Below, in pieces: positions 26,936 to 35,508 of a stretch of 64,000 nt of DNA. The stretch lies in NCBI RefSeq assembly GCF_001190925.1, contig NZ_CP011072.1, forward strand, positions 2,418,001 through 2,482,000, read 5' to 3'. The notes beneath the pieces are model-generated. The model saw only the letters and a list, made by a program, of their open reading frames with translations, was not told the DNA's origin and did no database searches. Position numbers and translations under genes: made by a program. Positions within the stretch are counted from its first letter, which is position 1; each line of letters starts with the position of its first letter. This DNA comes from Azoarcus sp. CIB (GTDB taxonomy: Bacteria; Pseudomonadota; Gammaproteobacteria; Burkholderiales; Rhodocyclaceae).

Positions 26936-27445
26936 TTGACCCCACCGACCCGCAGCGGCGTCTTCAGCCGCATGGTCCTGCCATTCGCGCTGGTGCCGCC
27001 GCTCATGATCCCGCTGGCGATGCACGACCACGCCGCCGTCTATCGCCTCGACCCCGCGGGCGCAAACTGGGAATGGATCGCGCTGCTGGTGTTCGTCGCC
27101 GAACTGGTCTCGGTGACGGTTGTCGCCGGCATGCTGCGGCTGACGACGCCCGCCGACGCCATGCGCCCCACCCGCGCGCGCGCCCTCGCGATCGCCGCTC
27201 GCGCCGCGGCGCCGCTGTGGGCCTCCGCCGTGGTGCTCGCCGTGCCCAGCCTCGGCGCCCTCGTCGTTGCCCACCTCCTCGCCCACGCGGTCGCGCTGCG
27301 CAGGCTCTACCTCGACATCCGCGACGAATTGCGGCTGGACAATGAGATCCAGGCGCTGCACGTCACCTACATGGCCTACAGCGTCGCCGCAGTACTGTGG
27401 GCGCCGATCTTCGTCATGATCTTCGTCTCGCTGTCGCCCGCCTGA
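26936..27445 (+). CDS. Small polytopic membrane protein, Yip1-like
   Basis: A protein of about 169 residues with roughly five membrane helices. The pattern NWEWIALLVFVAELVSV, then an Ala-rich helix ending in APLW and a terminal pair of helices, resembles bacterial Yip1-domain proteins, but similarity is judged by eye only. The start is probably TTG 26936, which has GGAGG (26926-26930) five bases upstream; an ATG at 26873 would overlap narL and lacks a ribosome binding site, and an ATG at 26972 is possible. It sits 22 bp after narL, so is likely a passenger of the narXL transcript. Function unknown. Confidence 0.6.
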   Translation: MTPPTRSGVFSRMVLPFALVPPLMIPLAMHDHAAVYRLDPAGANWEWIALLVFVAELVSVTVVAGMLRLTTPADAMRPTRARALAIAARAAAPLWASAVVLAVPSLGALVVAHLLAHAVALRRLYLDIRDELRLDNEIQALHVTYMAYSVAAVLWAPIFVMIFVSLSPA

Positions 27446-27495
27446 GCACCAGCCGCTCGGCACGTGCTGCCGACATACCCGCCACGCGTTTTTCC

Positions 27496-27537
27496 TTATC
27501 CAAGATCAAGGAGTCCGCGCGCTTGGGTACATAGAGT
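27496..27537 (+). promoter_or_regulatory. Imperfect FNR-type box and -10 of nosZ
   Basis: TTATC-CAAG-ATCAA (27496-27509) has a perfect right half-site and a degenerate left half. TAGAGT (27532-27537, 4/6 to -10) follows at exactly the class II spacing seen for nosR. The predicted start is about 106 nt before the nosZ ATG. A second, FNR-independent start cannot be excluded. Confidence 0.45.
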
Positions 27538-27649
27538 TACGTTACCGCCCACTTCGGGCTGCGCTGCATGGGTGTACCGTCATCTCGGCCCTCCCGCAAC
27601 GGCAGAACACAGGCAGATCACTCGACGCTTGAACAACGGAGCCCATTAC

Positions 27650-29611
27650 ATGAGCCAGGACCAGAACAAGGATCACAACCTCGACGGCCAGCCCGACCCG
27701 AGCCGCCGCAAGTTCCTCAACACCGCAGCCTTCGCCGGTCTCGCCGGCGCCGGCCTGTCGGTCGGACTTTCGGCCTGCAAGCAGGAACAGGCACCCGCTC
27801 CGGCCGCGCCGGCAGCTCCCGCTGCGCCCGCGGCTGCACCGGTGGCCCACGCCGCCCCGGCCGGCATCCACCTGAAACCCGGCGAGCTCGATACCTATTA
27901 CGGGCTGTGGAGCGGCGGTCACACCGGCGACTTCCGAGTGCTGGGTCTTCCCTCGGGCCGCGAAATCCACCGCGTCCCCTGCTTCGTACCTGACGCCCTG
28001 ACCGGCTGGGGCATCACGAACGAATCGAAGAAGATCATGGGCACCAAGCCCGACGGCAGCCTGCGCTACACCGTCGCCGACACGCACCACACCCACGCCT
28101 CATACAAGGACGGCAACTACGACGGCCGCTACGCGTGGATCAACGACAAGATCAACAGCCGTCTGGCCCGTATCCGCCTCGACTACTTCATCTGCGACAA
28201 GATCACCGAACTGCCGAACGTCCAGGGCTTCCATGGCATCTTCCCGGACAAGCGCGACCCGGTCGATCCCGCGATCAACTACACGACGCGCGTGTTCTGC
28301 GGCTCTGAATTCCAGATCCCCCTGCCGAACGCCGGCAAGGACGTGAACGACCCGTCGAAGTACCGCTCGATGTTCTCCTGCGTCGATGCCGAAACGATGG
28401 AAGTACGCTGGCAGGTGCTGATCGACGGCAACTGCGACCTCGCCGCCACGTCCTTCGACGGCAAGCTCGCTGCGACCAACCAGTACAACACCGAAAGCGG
28501 CGTGCTCTACCCCGAGATGATGTCGGCCGAGCGTGACGCGTGCCTGTTCTTCAACGTCGCCCGCATCGAACAGGCGGTGAAGGACGGCAAGTTCAAGACC
28601 TATGGCGACTCCAAGGTGCCGGTGGTCGACGGTACGCGCGAATCCAACAAGGATCCGAAGACCGCCTTGACCTGCACCGTCTCGGTGCCGAAGAACCCGC
28701 ACGGCGTGAACGCCAGCCCGGACGGCAAGTACTTCATCTGCTCCGGCAAGCTCTCGCCCACCGCAACGGTCATCGAACTCGCCAAGGTGCTGGAGTGGTT
28801 CGAAGGCAATCTCGAGAGCGCGGACAAGGCCATCGTCGCCGAAGTCGAGATCGGCCTCGGCCCCCTGCACACCGCCTTCGACGGCCGCGGCAACGCCTAC
28901 ACGACGCTGTTCCTCGACAGCCAGGTCGTGAAGTGGAACGTCGACAAGGCGATCAAGTTCTCCGCCGGCGACAACAGCCAGCAGTATGTCGTCGACCGCC
29001 TCGACGTGCAGTACCAGCCGGGCCACATCAACGCCTCGCAGTCGGAAACCACGGCTGCCGACGGCAAGTGGCTGTGCGTCGGCTGCAAGTTCTCGAAGGA
29101 CCGCTACCTGCCGGTCGGCCCGCTGCACCCGGAAAACGAGCAGCTCGTCGACATCTCGGGCGAGAAGATGGTCCTGGTGGCAGACCACCCGGTCCGCCCC
29201 GAGCCGCACGACTTCATCATCATGAAGCGCGAGCTGATCAATCCGAAGCAGATCTACAACATCGACGAATTCCCGCTCGCGATCAAGGATCCGAAGGACT
29301 CCGGCGTGTTCCGCGACGGCAAGAAGGTCACGGTGAAGATGTATTCGATGGCCCCTGCGTTCAGCCTCACCGAGTTCAAGCTCAAGGTGGGCGACGAGGT
29401 CACGCTCATCCTCACCAACCTCGACAAGGTGGAGGACCTGACGCACGGCTTCGCGATCCCGAAGTACAACGTCAACTTCATCGTGAACCCGCAGGAAACC
29501 GCTTCGGTCACCTTCAAGGCCGACAAGCCGGGCGTGTTCTGGTGCTACTGCACGCACTTCTGCCACGCGCTGCACCTGGAGATGCGCAGCCGCATGATCG
29601 TCGAGGCCTGA
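27650..29611 (+). CDS. nosZ: Nitrous oxide reductase NosZ (Tat type, with lipobox)
   Basis: Terminal enzyme of denitrification: N2O + 2H+ + 2e- to N2 + H2O in the periplasm. 653 residues. Twin-arginine signal SRRKFLNTAAFAG (Arg19-Arg20), with a lipobox-like LSAC (Cys43) followed by a Pro/Ala-rich linker. The beta-propeller supplies the CuZ histidines (DTHHTH, GFHGIFPDKRDP, NPHGVN, GPLHTAFDG, PGHINAS, PEPHDF); the C-terminal cupredoxin domain holds CuA (CTHFCHALHLEM). The start is ATG 27650, preceded by GGAG; the open frame from 27464 is leader. A strong terminator follows at 29700, so nosZ is a separate unit from nosR, with its own FNR-like promoter. Confidence 0.97.
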   Translation: MSQDQNKDHNLDGQPDPSRRKFLNTAAFAGLAGAGLSVGLSACKQEQAPAPAAPAAPAAPAAAPVAHAAPAGIHLKPGELDTYYGLWSGGHTGDFRVLGLPSGREIHRVPCFVPDALTGWGITNESKKIMGTKPDGSLRYTVADTHHTHASYKDGNYDGRYAWINDKINSRLARIRLDYFICDKITELPNVQGFHGIFPDKRDPVDPAINYTTRVFCGSEFQIPLPNAGKDVNDPSKYRSMFSCVDAETMEVRWQVLIDGNCDLAATSFDGKLAATNQYNTESGVLYPEMMSAERDACLFFNVARIEQAVKDGKFKTYGDSKVPVVDGTRESNKDPKTALTCTVSVPKNPHGVNASPDGKYFICSGKLSPTATVIELAKVLEWFEGNLESADKAIVAEVEIGLGPLHTAFDGRGNAYTTLFLDSQVVKWNVDKAIKFSAGDNSQQYVVDRLDVQYQPGHINASQSETTAADGKWLCVGCKFSKDRYLPVGPLHPENEQLVDISGEKMVLVADHPVRPEPHDFIIMKRELINPKQIYNIDEFPLAIKDPKDSGVFRDGKKVTVKMYSMAPAFSLTEFKLKVGDEVTLILTNLDKVEDLTHGFAIPKYNVNFIVNPQETASVTFKADKPGVFWCYCTHFCHALHLEMRSRMIVEA

Positions 29612-29699
29612 CCGGTCCTCGACAAGGACTGCGCCGGAACCGGGACGGTTTCGGCGCGGTTATCCCGCCCCTGCAAAGGGGCAACGATGGGTGATATTC

Positions 29700-29726
29700 G
29701 AGGGGCCGTGCGCCCCTCCTTTTTTT
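29700..29726 (+). terminator. Rho-independent terminator after nosZ
   Basis: GAGGGGC (29700-29706) pairs with GCCCCTC (29712-29718) across a 5-nt loop and is followed by a run of seven T (29720-29726). Just upstream, GCCCCT-GCAA-AGGGGC (29667-29682) forms a second hairpin with a GNRA-type loop. Confidence 0.88.
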
Positions 29727-29763
29727 CATTTTGCGTGCGGCGCAGCAGATGCGTTTGCACCAA

Positions 29764-29805
29764 TTGATCGGAAACAATTACGTCACGAGGTTTGGTTCGT
29801 AGACT
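29764..29805 (+). promoter_or_regulatory. FNR/Dnr-type box and -10 of the nosR operon
   Basis: TTGAT-CGGA-AACAA (29764-29777) matches the FNR consensus at 9 of 10 positions. TAGACT (29800-29805, 4/6 to -10) is placed so that the box centre falls at -41.5, giving a start near 29812, about 24 nt before the nosR ATG. Confidence 0.65.
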
Positions 29806-29835
29806 GTGCCCAGTCCCGCCGAATCGGAAAGTGTC

Positions 29836-32016
29836 ATGAACATCCTGGCTGCACTCCGCAATATCCTGTTGTCCGTCGTGCTGTCGTCGACCGCATCGCT
29901 CGCGCTCGCCGATACCTACGAGGCGAAGCTGCCCGACGAGATCAACACCGCCCCCGAGTTGTGCAAGTACGCCCCGTGCGCCGAGGTCCTGCCCGGCGCC
30001 ACGTCCTTTTCGGAGCGCAAGGGCCAGCCCCGCTACGTCGAGGGCTATGCGGAGGAAGCCGGCAAGAAGAAGCTCGTCGGCTACGTGATGCTCTCCACCG
30101 ACATCACCGACACCCCAGCCTATTCCGGCAAACCGGTGATCACGCTGATCGGCATGGACACCGGCGGCCGTTTCGTCGGCGTAAAGATCCTGAAGCACTC
30201 CGAGCCCATCCTGCTGCTGGGCATCCCCGAGTCGGCGCTGATCCGCTTCAACCAGCAATACCTCGGCCAGTTCGTCGGCAACAACATCGAGATCGGCCAG
30301 TCCCGCCCCGAGGAGAACATCATCGGGCTCGACGCGATCTCGGGCGCGACCGTGACGGTCATCGCCCAGAACCAGGTGATGATGACCTCCGGCACGGCGG
30401 TCGCCCGTCAGGTCGGCATCCTAAAGCCCACGATTCGCGAGCAGGCGAAATTCCGCGAGACCGGGGCGAAACCCGACTGGGCAGCCCTGGTGAAGGAAGG
30501 CGCCGTCCGGCGCCTCGTCGTAGCACCCGAACAGGTTGGCCTCGAACGCGGCGGGGAGCCCTTCATCGAGCTGTGGTTCGGCTACCTTAATCACCCCGAC
30601 CTCGGCCGCGCCATCCTCGGCGAGGGTGCCTGGCGCAACCTGATGGCGCGCCTGCATGAAGGCGAACACGCCCTCTTCGTGATCCGCAGCGGCGGGAAAG
30701 AGTCCTTCAAGGGCTCGGGCTTCGTGCGTGGCGGCATCTACGACCGCGTACAGGTGCGCCAGGGCGCGGATTCCTTCACGTTCCGCGACCTCGACGCCGT
30801 CAACCTCTATGGCATCGAGGCTGCCGGCGTGCCTGCCTACAGCGAATCTTCGATTTTCTTCATCCGCTCAAAGGCCTTCTCGGGCGCCTATCCGTGGAAG
30901 TTCGTGTTCCTGGGCAACCGCGTTGATCGCGCCACCGGCACGCGCAGTTTTGCGAACTTCGACGTCGAGTACTGGCTCCCGGATCAGTACCTGGAAGGCG
31001 GTCGTCCGGAAGTCGTGAAACCCGACGCACCGTGGGTGCGGGTGTGGAAGACGCGCGCGGTCGAGATCGCGCTCTTCGCCGCGCTGCTGGTTTCCGTCGC
31101 CACGGTTTACGCCTTCCGCGAAAAGCTCACGCGCCGCGCGACGCGCAAGAACAAGTGGCCCGTGAACGCCTTCAAGTACAGCGCCTGGGTCATCAGCATC
31201 GGCTTCGTCGGCTTCGGCATGCTCGCCCAGCCCTCCATCACGCAGGTGCTGACGTGGTTCCACGCCCTGCTGTTCCAGTGGAAGTGGGAGCTGTTCCTGT
31301 CCGACCCCTTCATCTTCCTGTTCTGGATCTTCATCATCGTCACGGTGTTCGTCTGGGGACGGGGACTGTTCTGCGGCTGGCTGTGCCCGTTCGGCTCGCT
31401 GTCGGAGCTGCTGTACAAGGTCGGCGGCGCCGTCGGCCTCAAGCGCTTCCAGTTCCAGCTGCCGCGCCGCTGGCACGACCGACTGAAGTGGGTCAAGTAC
31501 GGCGTGTTCTTCGGGCTGCTGGCCGTGTCGATGTTCTCCCTGGGTCTGGCCGAGAAGCTTGCCGAGGTCGAACCGTTCAAGACCACCTTCCTCGTCGGCC
31601 TGTTCAACCGCAGCTGGCCCTACACGCTGTTCGCCGCCGGCCTGCTGGGCCTGTCGATCTTCACCGAACGCCCGTTCTGCAAGTACCTGTGTCCGCTCGG
31701 CGCGTCGCTCGCGATGCCTTCGACCTTCCGCTGGTTCGGCCTCAAGCGCAAGCAGGAATGCAACAGCTGCAAGGCCTGCGCGGTCGGCTGCGGCTCGCAG
31801 GCGATCGACGAGGACGGCCGCATCGACCACCGCGAGTGCCTGCATTGCCTCGACTGCATGGTCCTGTATACCGACGATCACGCCTGCCCGCCGCTCGCGC
31901 AGGAACGCAAGCGCCGCACCAAGGCCGGCCTGCCGATCACGCCGATCGGTGCCGACGGCTACTACATCCCGATCAAGCTGGTGCCCGCCCGCGCGGACGC
32001 CGCGGCGAAGAACTGA
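29836..32016 (+). CDS. nosR: NosR, membrane flavo-iron-sulfur protein for N2O reductase
   Basis: Polytopic protein of 726 residues required for nosZ expression and electron supply to NosZ. A signal peptide (about 1-25) leads into a periplasmic FMN-binding domain with the covalent flavin site SGAT (IIGLDAISGATVTV). Membrane helices follow, with two CxxxCP motifs (CGWLCPFG and CKYLCPLG), then two cytoplasmic [4Fe-4S] ferredoxin sites (CNSCKACAVGC and CLHCLDC). ATG 29836 begins the signal peptide; the GTG at 29806 would add ten unrelated residues. Covalent FMN attachment needs an ApbE/NosX-type transferase, which is not in this cluster. Confidence 0.95.
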   Translation: MNILAALRNILLSVVLSSTASLALADTYEAKLPDEINTAPELCKYAPCAEVLPGATSFSERKGQPRYVEGYAEEAGKKKLVGYVMLSTDITDTPAYSGKPVITLIGMDTGGRFVGVKILKHSEPILLLGIPESALIRFNQQYLGQFVGNNIEIGQSRPEENIIGLDAISGATVTVIAQNQVMMTSGTAVARQVGILKPTIREQAKFRETGAKPDWAALVKEGAVRRLVVAPEQVGLERGGEPFIELWFGYLNHPDLGRAILGEGAWRNLMARLHEGEHALFVIRSGGKESFKGSGFVRGGIYDRVQVRQGADSFTFRDLDAVNLYGIEAAGVPAYSESSIFFIRSKAFSGAYPWKFVFLGNRVDRATGTRSFANFDVEYWLPDQYLEGGRPEVVKPDAPWVRVWKTRAVEIALFAALLVSVATVYAFREKLTRRATRKNKWPVNAFKYSAWVISIGFVGFGMLAQPSITQVLTWFHALLFQWKWELFLSDPFIFLFWIFIIVTVFVWGRGLFCGWLCPFGSLSELLYKVGGAVGLKRFQFQLPRRWHDRLKWVKYGVFFGLLAVSMFSLGLAEKLAEVEPFKTTFLVGLFNRSWPYTLFAAGLLGLSIFTERPFCKYLCPLGASLAMPSTFRWFGLKRKQECNSCKACAVGCGSQAIDEDGRIDHRECLHCLDCMVLYTDDHACPPLAQERKRRTKAGLPITPIGADGYYIPIKLVPARADAAAKN

Positions 32017-32033
32017 TTTCGGAGCAGAAAGAC

Positions 32034-32468
32034 ATGGTCAATCCGACGATGCCGACCGATCCCGCCAACCCGCCCTATGCGCAGACGACGAGCCTCGTGC
32101 GCCTCGTTGCGGCAGAAGCGTGGGACCATTTGTGGCCGTGGAGCCATCACGGCTTCCAGCGCCAACGCGCCCTGCAGGCCGCCGGCATGGCCCTGGGCCT
32201 CGCGGCCACCGTCGCGTGGGTGCTGGCGGCGATGGGCCAGATGCAGGCCGGCGCCCTGATCGGCTGGTGGTTCGGCTGGAGCGTGTTCGAGGTCATCGTG
32301 CGTCTCGGCTCCAAACCCTACGTCAAGGACGGCCCGTGGTGGGGTCGCCGCTACCGCGTCGCGAACACGATGGACATGGTGTGCTACGTCGGCTTCAAGA
32401 ACCTGCTGATCGGCGCAACGCTCTTCATCGCATTGAAATCGCTGGGCTTCCTTATCGTCCAGGGGTGA
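32034..32468 (+). CDS. Uncharacterised membrane protein between nosR and nosD
   Basis: A 144-residue protein with about three hydrophobic helices (roughly 46-66, 70-88 and 118-140) and conserved-looking aromatic segments: WDHLWPWSHHGFQRQRA near the N-terminus and GSKPYVKDGPWWGRRYRVAN in a loop. It does not match NosD, F, Y, L, C or X as I know them. GGAG lies 9 nt before the ATG, and the gene sits 17 bp after nosR and 1 bp before nosD, so it is part of the operon. A role in NosR function or NosZ maturation is inferred from position only. Confidence 0.75.
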   Translation: MVNPTMPTDPANPPYAQTTSLVRLVAAEAWDHLWPWSHHGFQRQRALQAAGMALGLAATVAWVLAAMGQMQAGALIGWWFGWSVFEVIVRLGSKPYVKDGPWWGRRYRVANTMDMVCYVGFKNLLIGATLFIALKSLGFLIVQG

Positions 32469-32469
32469 C

Positions 32470-33768
32470 ATGCCGGTATTCGAGGCAGGGCGCACACTGA
32501 CGTTCCGGCACGCCTTTCTGGCCGTGGCGGCGCTGCTGTGCGCGTTGCCGAGCCTCGCCGCGACGCTGAACGTCGCTCCGGGCGAATCGATCCAGGCCGC
32601 CATCGAGCGCGCCGCCCCGGGGGACGTCATCGAGGTGGCGCGCGGCAAATACACGGAAAACCTGCTGATCGCAAAGCCGCTCACGCTGCGCGGACTCGAG
32701 CGCCCCACGCTCAGCGGCGGCCTGAAGGACGACACGATCCGCGTCACCGCCCCCGACGTCGTCATCGAGGGCCTGATCGTGCGCGACTCCGGCGACAGTC
32801 TCCTCAGGCAGAACGCCGGCATCTACCTGTGGCCCGGCGCGCACCGCGCGGTCGTGCGCAATTGTGAGCTCACCTACAACCTCTTCGGCCTGTGGATCGA
32901 GAAGGCCAAAGACGTCCGCATCGAACACAACATCATCACCGGCAAGCGCGAGTACCGCTCGTCGCAGCGCGGCAACGGCATCCAGCTGTACAACACCACC
33001 GGCGCCCGAATCATCGGCAACCACATCAGCTTCGTGCGCGACGCCCTCTACGTCGACGTCTCGCATGATGCCGTGTTCCGCGGCAACCGCCTGCACCATG
33101 CCCGCTACGGCACCCACTACATGAACTCCTACCGCAATGTGTGGGAAGACAACGACGTCTACATGAACCGTGGCGGACTCGCGCTGATGGAAGTGCGCGA
33201 CCAGCTGGTGCGCAACAACCGCGTGTGGGCGAACTCCGACCACGGCATCATGCTGCGCACGATCCAGGACGCCATCGTCGAGAACAACGTGATCGCCGGC
33301 AACAACCGCGGCTTCTTCATCTATGACGCGGAGTACAACACGCTGCGCGGCAACCTCGTCGTCGACAACGTTGTCGGCACCCACCTCTGGGCCGGCTCCA
33401 AGAACAACAAAGTCGAGAACAACGACTTCATCGCCAACCGCGAACAGGTCCGCTACGTCGGCGCCAAGGACGAATTGTGGGGCGTCAAGGACGGCAACCA
33501 CTGGAGCAACTATCTTGGCTGGGACCGAAACGGCGACGCCGTCGGAGACGTGCCCTACCAAGCCAACGATCTCGTCGACCGGCTGTCCTGGCAACACCCG
33601 ATGCTGAAACTGCTGCTCGCGAGTCCGGCAATACAGACGCTGCGCCTCGTCGGCCAGCAGTTCCCGCTCCTGCGCGCGCCCAGCGTGGTCGACCCGAAAC
33701 CGCGCATGCAGGCGAAGAACGAAAACTGGAGAGAATGGCTTGGCAGATACTTCCCAGGCTCCCGCTGA
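32470..33768 (+). CDS. nosD: NosD, periplasmic copper-maturation protein
   Basis: A 432-residue periplasmic protein needed for CuZ assembly in NosZ. A cleavable signal peptide (hydrophobic core about 14-28, ending SLAA) precedes a right-handed parallel beta-helix of repeated short strands (typical repeats IVRNNRVWANSDHGIM and IVENNVIAGNNRGFF). With the ABC components NosF and NosY it probably delivers sulfur or copper. It follows the upstream membrane gene by 1 bp, and its 3' end overlaps nosF by 29 bp. Confidence 0.95.
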   Translation: MPVFEAGRTLTFRHAFLAVAALLCALPSLAATLNVAPGESIQAAIERAAPGDVIEVARGKYTENLLIAKPLTLRGLERPTLSGGLKDDTIRVTAPDVVIEGLIVRDSGDSLLRQNAGIYLWPGAHRAVVRNCELTYNLFGLWIEKAKDVRIEHNIITGKREYRSSQRGNGIQLYNTTGARIIGNHISFVRDALYVDVSHDAVFRGNRLHHARYGTHYMNSYRNVWEDNDVYMNRGGLALMEVRDQLVRNNRVWANSDHGIMLRTIQDAIVENNVIAGNNRGFFIYDAEYNTLRGNLVVDNVVGTHLWAGSKNNKVENNDFIANREQVRYVGAKDELWGVKDGNHWSNYLGWDRNGDAVGDVPYQANDLVDRLSWQHPMLKLLLASPAIQTLRLVGQQFPLLRAPSVVDPKPRMQAKNENWREWLGRYFPGSR

Positions 33769-34681
33769 ACGCACCGCACCGGTGATCGCGGTGCGCGGCG
33801 CGACCAAACATTACGGCGCCGTGCGCGCCGTCGATGGCGTCGACCTCGAGGTCGCGCCGGGTGAGCTGTTCGGCCTCATCGGGCACAACGGCGCCGGCAA
33901 GAGCACCCTGTTCAAGATGATGCTGGGCCTGATCCCGGCAACCGCCGGCGACATCCGCATCGACGGCTCGCCCGTCACCGGCAGCGGCTTCCGCGCAGTG
34001 CGCCGCAAGATCGGCTACCTGCCCGAGAACGTCGTCCTCTACGACAACCTCACCGGCCTCGAGACGCTCGAATTCTTCGCCCGCCTCAAGGGTGCCTCGG
34101 CAAGCGAGTGCAGCCCCGCGCTCGAACGCGTCGGCCTCTCCAGCGCCGCACGCCGGCGCGTGCGCGAATACTCCAAGGGCATGCGCCAGCGCCTCGGCTT
34201 CGCGCAGGCGCTGCTCGGCCGCCCGCGCATCCTGTTCCTCGACGAGCCCACCACCGGTCTCGACCCCGAGGCGATCCGCGAGTTCTACGTGATCCTGCGC
34301 GTCCTCAAGGCCGACGGCGTGACGATGATCCTCACCTCGCACATCCTCGCCGAGATCCAGGAGCGCGTCGATCGGCTCGCGATCATGGCCGCCGGCAAGA
34401 TCCAGGCCGTCGGCACCGTGCAGGATCTGCGCGAGCAGATGGATCTGCCGCTGTGGTTCCGCGTTCGCCTCGCGCACGAGGACTTCCATCACGTCCGCGC
34501 GGTACTCGGCGGCCTGCCGGTCCTCGCGATCGAAGCGCGCGAGGACCACGTCGCGGTCGAATGCCGGCGCGAATCGAAGATGGTCGTGATGCAGGCGCTC
34601 GCCTCGCTCGGCGACAAGGTGCTCGACCTGCACGTGCACGAACCCTCGCTCGAAGACGTGTTCTTCGGCTTCTCCGACTAA
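33740..34681 (+). CDS. nosF: NosF, ABC transporter ATP-binding protein
   Basis: ATPase subunit of the NosFY(D) complex for CuZ maturation, 313 residues, cytoplasmic. Walker A GHNGAGKST, the signature YSKGMRQRLG, Walker B ILFLDEP and the H-loop SHIL are all intact. The start appears to be TTG 33740, inside the 3' end of nosD, with GGAG about 8 nt upstream; a nearby ATG at 33735 is out of frame. The overlap suggests coupled translation. nosY starts 11 bp after the stop. Confidence 0.94.
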   Translation: MADTSQAPAERTAPVIAVRGATKHYGAVRAVDGVDLEVAPGELFGLIGHNGAGKSTLFKMMLGLIPATAGDIRIDGSPVTGSGFRAVRRKIGYLPENVVLYDNLTGLETLEFFARLKGASASECSPALERVGLSSAARRRVREYSKGMRQRLGFAQALLGRPRILFLDEPTTGLDPEAIREFYVILRVLKADGVTMILTSHILAEIQERVDRLAIMAAGKIQAVGTVQDLREQMDLPLWFRVRLAHEDFHHVRAVLGGLPVLAIEAREDHVAVECRRESKMVVMQALASLGDKVLDLHVHEPSLEDVFFGFSD

Positions 34682-34692
34682 GGGCGACGCAC

Positions 34693-35508
34693 ATGGAAAT
34701 CCGCCAGATCGCCACCCTCGCCGGCAAGGAATTCTGGGACCGCATCCGCAACCGCTGGGTGCTCGCGGTGGCCCTCGTGTTCACCGTCTTCGCGCTGGTG
34801 ATCGCCTACTTCGGCGGCGCGCAGCAGGGCACGGTGGGCTTCCGCTCGATCGAATTCACGATCGCCAGCCTCGTCTCGCTGGTCATCTACCTCGTCCCCC
34901 TGATCGCGCTCGTGCTCGGCTTCGACGCCATCGTCGGCGAGCGCGAACGCGGCTCGCTCGACCTGCTGCTGTCGATGCCGATCACGCGCTTCGAACTGCT
35001 GCTCGGCAAGTACCTCGGCCTCGCCGCGGCGCTCGCGTTTTCGACCATCGCCGGCTTTGGCCTCGTCGCGGTCGTGCTCTCCGCACAGCTCGACCTCGTC
35101 GCGCTGATGCACTTCGTCGGCTTCATGATCAGTTCGGTGCTGCTGGGCCTCGCCTTCCTCAGCCTCGCGGTGATGGTGTCGGTGTTCGCCAGTGACCGCA
35201 CGCGCGCCTCCGGCATGGCCATCGCGTTGTGGTTCTTCTTCGTGCTGGTGTTCGACCTGCTGCTGCTCGGCGGCCTGGTCGTCACCGGCGGCAAGTACGG
35301 CGGCGAGATTTTCCCCTACCTGCTGCTCCTCAACCCCGCCGACGTCTTCCGCATCCTCAACATCTTCACCCTCGACGACGTCCGCACGCTATACGGACTC
35401 GCCACCGTATTCCCTCGCGCGCTGGCCGAACCCTGGCTCCTCGGCCTCGTGATGGCCGCGTGGATCGCAGCCCCCCTGGGCGTTGCCGCATGGAGATTCC
35501 GTAAATGA
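34693..35508 (+). CDS. nosY: NosY, ABC transporter permease
   Basis: Membrane subunit (271 residues, about six helices) of the copper-maturation transporter, pairing with NosF. It has the ABC-2 permease layout: N-terminal GKEFWDRIRNRWVL coupling region, then ERERGSLDLLLSMPITRFELLLGKYLG. Its stop overlaps the nosL start as ATGA, so the two are translationally coupled. Confidence 0.94.
   Translation: MEIRQIATLAGKEFWDRIRNRWVLAVALVFTVFALVIAYFGGAQQGTVGFRSIEFTIASLVSLVIYLVPLIALVLGFDAIVGERERGSLDLLLSMPITRFELLLGKYLGLAAALAFSTIAGFGLVAVVLSAQLDLVALMHFVGFMISSVLLGLAFLSLAVMVSVFASDRTRASGMAIALWFFFVLVFDLLLLGGLVVTGGKYGGEIFPYLLLLNPADVFRILNIFTLDDVRTLYGLATVFPRALAEPWLLGLVMAAWIAAPLGVAAWRFRK

Noticed and set aside
29667-29682. 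Third copy of the nar-region palindromic repeat after nosZ (GCCCCTGCAAAGGGGC)
   Set aside because: Similar G/C-run arms, but the loop is GCAA and the flanking inner arms of the repeat are absent; better explained as part of the nosZ terminator region.
33735-33740. ATG at 33735 as nosF start
   Set aside because: It is out of frame with nosF; the in-frame TTG at 33740 has the ribosome binding site at proper spacing.
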